Positions 6,557 through 10,006 of a stretch of DNA of 10,006 nt are shown piece by piece. The stretch spans positions 3,496 to 13,501 of the forward strand of contig DMMN01000070.1 of assembly GCA_003453835.1 (NCBI GenBank), in the 5' to 3' direction. The notes beneath the pieces were generated by a model. That model saw nothing but the letters and a program-made list of their open reading frames with translations. It did not search any database and had not been told where the DNA came from. The stretch's first letter is position 1. Each line of letters opens with the position of its first letter. Made by a program: the position numbers and the translations under genes. The DNA comes from Bacteroidota bacterium. Lineage in GTDB: Bacteria > Bacteroidota > Ignavibacteria > UBA10030.

Positions 6557-9500
6557 ATGAACCCGTCATCGCACATACTGACCGACATCCAAAGGAGACT
6601 TGCTGAAGTCCGTCTGCTGCAACTGAAAGTTGATGCCCAATCGGGCGCGCTCTTGTTCGGTTTGTTGCTGTTCGTCCTGCTGTCTGCTGCAGGCCTCGGC
6701 GAGATGCTCTTTCAACTCGATAAGACGGGCCGCACATTTCTCTTTGTTGCTCTCCTCATGCTGCTGTTCGTTTTCTTCGCGCGACATCTCGCTCTGCCCC
6801 TCCTGCGTTTGTCGGGGCTTCTCCAGGCAATGAGTGATCGACAGATCGCGCGACAACTCGGTGAGTTCTTTCCCGCGATCCGCGACCGGCTTCTCAATCT
6901 CCTTCAGCTTCATCAGGAGATCGAAAGCGGAACGTCTCCCTACTCGCCCGAGTTGGTAGACGCCTCCTTCCAGGATCTGGCCGAGGATATTCGGAGCCTC
7001 AACTTCACAACTTCGGTCGACCAATCGCCCGTTAGCCGATCTCTCAAGCTTTTTTCTTTGGCGGCGGCCGGATCGCTTCTCTTGTTCGCCGGAGTGTCAT
7101 CAGCTCTCTTCGATTCCTTTCATCGCATTCTGCATTTCCGCCAGGACTTCGAGCCGCCGGTCGAGTATATCTTTGAAGTCTGGCCCGGCAACAAAGAGAT
7201 CGTGAAAGGGGAGAGCGTCGAGGTGAGGGTGAACGTGAAGTCGAATTCCATTCACCGAGCGGACTATCGCGAAATCCCCCTCCAGTTCTTTTGGCGCTTC
7301 GAGGGGCAAACGAACGTCGAACGGACTGATCTCCATTCGGATTCATCGGCATCTTACAGAACTGCGTTTCAGCGCATCCGAGGCTCCATCGAGTATTTTG
7401 TCCGGTTGACTGATGTGGAAAGCGAGCATTTTAAACTCACGGTAATCGACCGCCCCGTCATTCGCTCCCTTCAGGTTCGGCTTGATTTTCCGAAGTATTC
7501 CGGACTTCCTTCGCGAGTCCAGGACGAGTTTATCGGTGATTTGACCGCGCTTGCAGGCACAAGGGTGGCCCTCACAGGCGCTGCAAGCAAGGAGGTACGT
7601 GAAGGAGCACTTGTCTTTGCCCACGGGATTACACAGCCGCTCACGGTTCGCAGTCAGAAATTCGCGGCAGACTTTACCGTTCTGCGTGAGACGGAATACC
7701 ATGTCGAACTTCACGACACCGAGGACTTGACCAATCTCGACCCCATCCGCTACCAGGTCAAAGTCATTCCCGATGAGGCTCCAACCGTCGCCATTCTCCA
7801 GCCCGGTCGAAATATCGACATTGCGGGGGATCAATTCCTCCGACTTTTGATTCAGGCGAAGGACGACTTTGGGATTTCCAGTCTACGGTTGGGCTTCCGC
7901 CTGATTCATTCGCGCTACGAGCCTCCGAAGGAATCCTATGCCTTCGTTTCTATTCCCCTTCCCGGCGAGCGGCTCGGACAGTTCGAAACAGCCTACACTT
8001 GGGACCTTTCTCAACTGAAGCTGGCTCCCGAGGACGTCGTTGAATACTTTGCTGAGGTGTTTGACAACGATGTCGTGCTCGGCCCGAAGAACGGTCGGAC
8101 GCCGCTGTATCTTCTTCGCCTTCCTTCTCTCGAGGAAGTCTTCGCGGATCTCGAGAAGGGGCATGAGAAAAGTGTTGACGACCTGAAACAGACGCTTGAC
8201 GACGCAAAGCAATTGAAGGAGAAGATCGAGTCGATCAACCAGGACATAAAAAAGAACAAAGAGATGGATTGGCAGCAGCAAAAGAAACTGGAGGAGATGG
8301 GAAAGAAGTATCAGGAACTGCAGAAGAAGCTCGAAAACGTTCAGAAAGACCTCGACGAGATGGTGCAGAAGATGGATGAGCAGAGGGTTCTCACAAAGGA
8401 GACGCTGGAGAAGTACATGGAGCTACAGCAGTTGTTCGAGCAGCTCAACTCGGCAGAGCTTCAACAGGCGATGAAACAGATGCAACAGGCGATGCAACAG
8501 GTGAATCGCGAACAACTCCAGCAGGCGCTACAGAAGATGACTTTTTCCGAAGAGCAGTTTCGCCGAAGCCTTGAGCGCACGATCGATCTCCTGAAGCGCA
8601 TTCAGATCGAGCAAAAACTCGATGAAGTCCGGAAGCGCGCGGCGGAGCTGGAACGACTGCAGAAGGACCTCAAGGAGCAAACGGCTGAATCGGAGAACAA
8701 CAAGCAGAAATCCGACGACCTGGCAAAGCAGCAGAACGACCTTGCCAGGAAGCAAGAAGAGATGCAGCGAGAGGCGCTTGATCTTCAGAAGCGGATGGAG
8801 GAGTTCTTTAATGAGATGCCCGCCGACAAGATGCAGAAGCTCAACGAGCGCATGCAACAACAACAGTTGAGCGAACGAATGCAGCAGGCAAGCAAGCAGA
8901 TGAGCCAGGGTCGGATGCAACAAGCGCAGGCAATGCAACAACAAGTTCAAGAGCAGCTCCATGAAATGACCGAGGAGCTACAATCGTTGCAGCAGGAGAT
9001 GTTGCAGCAACAGATGCAGCATACGCTCAACGAGCTGCGACGCGCCATCAACAACATTCTGGAGCTCTCGAAGCGGGAAGAGGCTTTGAAGCAGCAATCA
9101 CAATCTGCTCCTCCGAACTCACCGCAACTTCGGCAGAACGCGCAGGACCAGATGCGGGTGATGCAGGATATGACCAACGTGATCAACGGCCTTGGAGAGC
9201 TTTCCAAGCGATCCTTTGCTGTGACACCTCAGATGGCGAAGGCCATTGGCGAGGCGTTTTCACACATGCAGAGCGCAATGAGCGGACTGGATGCACGAAA
9301 CGGATATGTCGCCTCCCAGGAACAGGGAGCGGCGATGGGGTCGTTGAACAAAGCGGCCATGGAAGTACAAAATGCGATGGAGGCGATGATGCAAGGAGGG
9401 GGCAGCGGCGGGATGGGCGGACTCATGCAACAACTCCAGAGGCTCGCGGGCCGGCAGCAATCGATCAATATGCAAACGCTGCAGATGCAGCAGGCGGCGG

Positions 9501-9940
9501 AGGCCGCCCGACTTGCAATGGAACAGGAGGCCGTGCGGAAATCTCTTGAGCAACTCAACAAAGAGGCTCAAGCGAGCGGCCGGCAAGAGCGCATTCTTGG
9601 CGACCTGGATAAGATCGCTCAGGAAATGCAGGAGGTTGTAAAGAACCTGGAACAGAGCAATGTCAATCCGGAAACGCTTCGAAAGCAAGAGCGGATTCTG
9701 TCACGGTTGTTAGATGCTTCAAAATCGATGCGAGAGAGGGATTTCGAAAAGAAACGGAAAGCGGAAACTGGAAGGGATGTTACTCGAAGAAGCCCAAACG
9801 AGCTTGATCCATCAACGCTGGAAGGAAAGAGCAAATTGCAGGAGGACCTTCTGAAGGCAATCGAGCAAGGTTACTCCAGGGACTATCAGGATCTTATCCG
9901 GAAGTACTTCGAGGGATTGCAGAAGGGAGGGAACAGGTAG
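6557..9940 (+). CDS. DUF4175 family membrane-anchored coiled-coil protein
   Basis: 1,127 residues. Three hydrophobic segments lie at about 30-53, 60-83 and 163-186. A predicted periplasmic beta-rich part spans about 200-520 (VEYIFEVWPGN; LDFPKYSGLP near 309; PDEAPTVAI near 405; AKDDFGISSLRLGFRLI near 434; VVEYFAEVFDND near 494). A long coiled coil follows, about 525-860, very rich in Gln, Met, Lys and Glu. A glycine-rich hinge sits at 947-955 and the C-terminus reads YSRDYQDLIRKYFEGLQ. This order of membrane helices, Ig-like region, coiled coil and C-terminal motif fits the DUF4175 family. The function is unknown; a scaffold or mechanical link at the envelope is my inference. The ATG follows only a weak GGAAC ribosome-binding site. 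The 3' end leaves 66 bases with no recognisable gene or terminator. Confidence 0.9.
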   Translation: MNPSSHILTDIQRRLAEVRLLQLKVDAQSGALLFGLLLFVLLSAAGLGEMLFQLDKTGRTFLFVALLMLLFVFFARHLALPLLRLSGLLQAMSDRQIARQLGEFFPAIRDRLLNLLQLHQEIESGTSPYSPELVDASFQDLAEDIRSLNFTTSVDQSPVSRSLKLFSLAAAGSLLLFAGVSSALFDSFHRILHFRQDFEPPVEYIFEVWPGNKEIVKGESVEVRVNVKSNSIHRADYREIPLQFFWRFEGQTNVERTDLHSDSSASYRTAFQRIRGSIEYFVRLTDVESEHFKLTVIDRPVIRSLQVRLDFPKYSGLPSRVQDEFIGDLTALAGTRVALTGAASKEVREGALVFAHGITQPLTVRSQKFAADFTVLRETEYHVELHDTEDLTNLDPIRYQVKVIPDEAPTVAILQPGRNIDIAGDQFLRLLIQAKDDFGISSLRLGFRLIHSRYEPPKESYAFVSIPLPGERLGQFETAYTWDLSQLKLAPEDVVEYFAEVFDNDVVLGPKNGRTPLYLLRLPSLEEVFADLEKGHEKSVDDLKQTLDDAKQLKEKIESINQDIKKNKEMDWQQQKKLEEMGKKYQELQKKLENVQKDLDEMVQKMDEQRVLTKETLEKYMELQQLFEQLNSAELQQAMKQMQQAMQQVNREQLQQALQKMTFSEEQFRRSLERTIDLLKRIQIEQKLDEVRKRAAELERLQKDLKEQTAESENNKQKSDDLAKQQNDLARKQEEMQREALDLQKRMEEFFNEMPADKMQKLNERMQQQQLSERMQQASKQMSQGRMQQAQAMQQQVQEQLHEMTEELQSLQQEMLQQQMQHTLNELRRAINNILELSKREEALKQQSQSAPPNSPQLRQNAQDQMRVMQDMTNVINGLGELSKRSFAVTPQMAKAIGEAFSHMQSAMSGLDARNGYVASQEQGAAMGSLNKAAMEVQNAMEAMMQGGGSGGMGGLMQQLQRLAGRQQSINMQTLQMQQAAEAARLAMEQEAVRKSLEQLNKEAQASGRQERILGDLDKIAQEMQEVVKNLEQSNVNPETLRKQERILSRLLDASKSMRERDFEKKRKAETGRDVTRRSPNELDPSTLEGKSKLQEDLLKAIEQGYSRDYQDLIRKYFEGLQKGGNR

Positions 9941-10006
9941 CGCTGTTTCGCAGGCCGAGTATTCAACATACTTCCGTGACTCTCAGTAACTACTCACCTT
10001 GACCTA

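Noticed and set aside
8528..8962. Leucine-rich minus-strand open frame of 144 codons
   Set aside because: It is the complement of the Gln/Lys/Glu-rich coiled-coil codons of the DUF4175 gene, which automatically read as Leu-rich on the other strand.
9941..10006. Terminator or start of a next gene after the DUF4175 gene
   Set aside because: No stem followed by a T-run and no start codon with a ribosome-binding site can be seen in these 66 bases.

Overview
The window looks like chromosomal DNA from a member of the Bacteroidota/Chlorobiota-Ignavibacteriota group. This is inferred from protein families: a very large secreted protein built of carboxypeptidase-regulatory-like, YfaP/DUF2135 and PKD modules, and a DUF4159 gene followed by a DUF4175 gene. 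There are no rRNA, tRNA, CRISPR or transposase sequences to confirm it.

Layout. Positions 1-4895 (minus strand) are one uninterrupted reading frame of at least 1,631 codons that runs off the left edge. It encodes a giant exported protein: signal peptide, an N-terminal galactose-binding-like domain, four tandem modules of about 335 residues, and the start of a further C-terminal domain. Positions 4896-5773 are a divergent intergenic region with no convincing gene but several inverted repeats. Positions 5774-6451 (plus) encode a small exported DUF4159 protein, and 6557-9940 (plus) a 1,127-residue membrane-anchored DUF4175 protein with a very long Met/Gln-rich coiled coil. The last 66 bases hold nothing recognisable.

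How the genes relate. The DUF4159 and DUF4175 genes are co-directional, 105 bases apart, and probably one operon acting at the inner membrane and in the periplasm. In related genomes, as I recall, this pair sits near MoxR-type ATPase, DUF58 and BatA-like genes, which would lie to the right. The giant protein is divergently transcribed and need not be functionally linked; it is most likely a surface or released adhesin-like or polymer-binding protein, plausibly a type IX secretion cargo, though the decisive C-terminus is outside the window.

The most interesting content is the repeat architecture. Each module appears to carry the first half of a PKD domain inserted in its carboxypeptidase-regulatory-like domain, and the second half of a PKD domain about 200 residues later, after the YfaP domain. 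At DNA level the modules are mosaics, with one 199-base perfect match and one 98-base perfect match between different pairs of modules.
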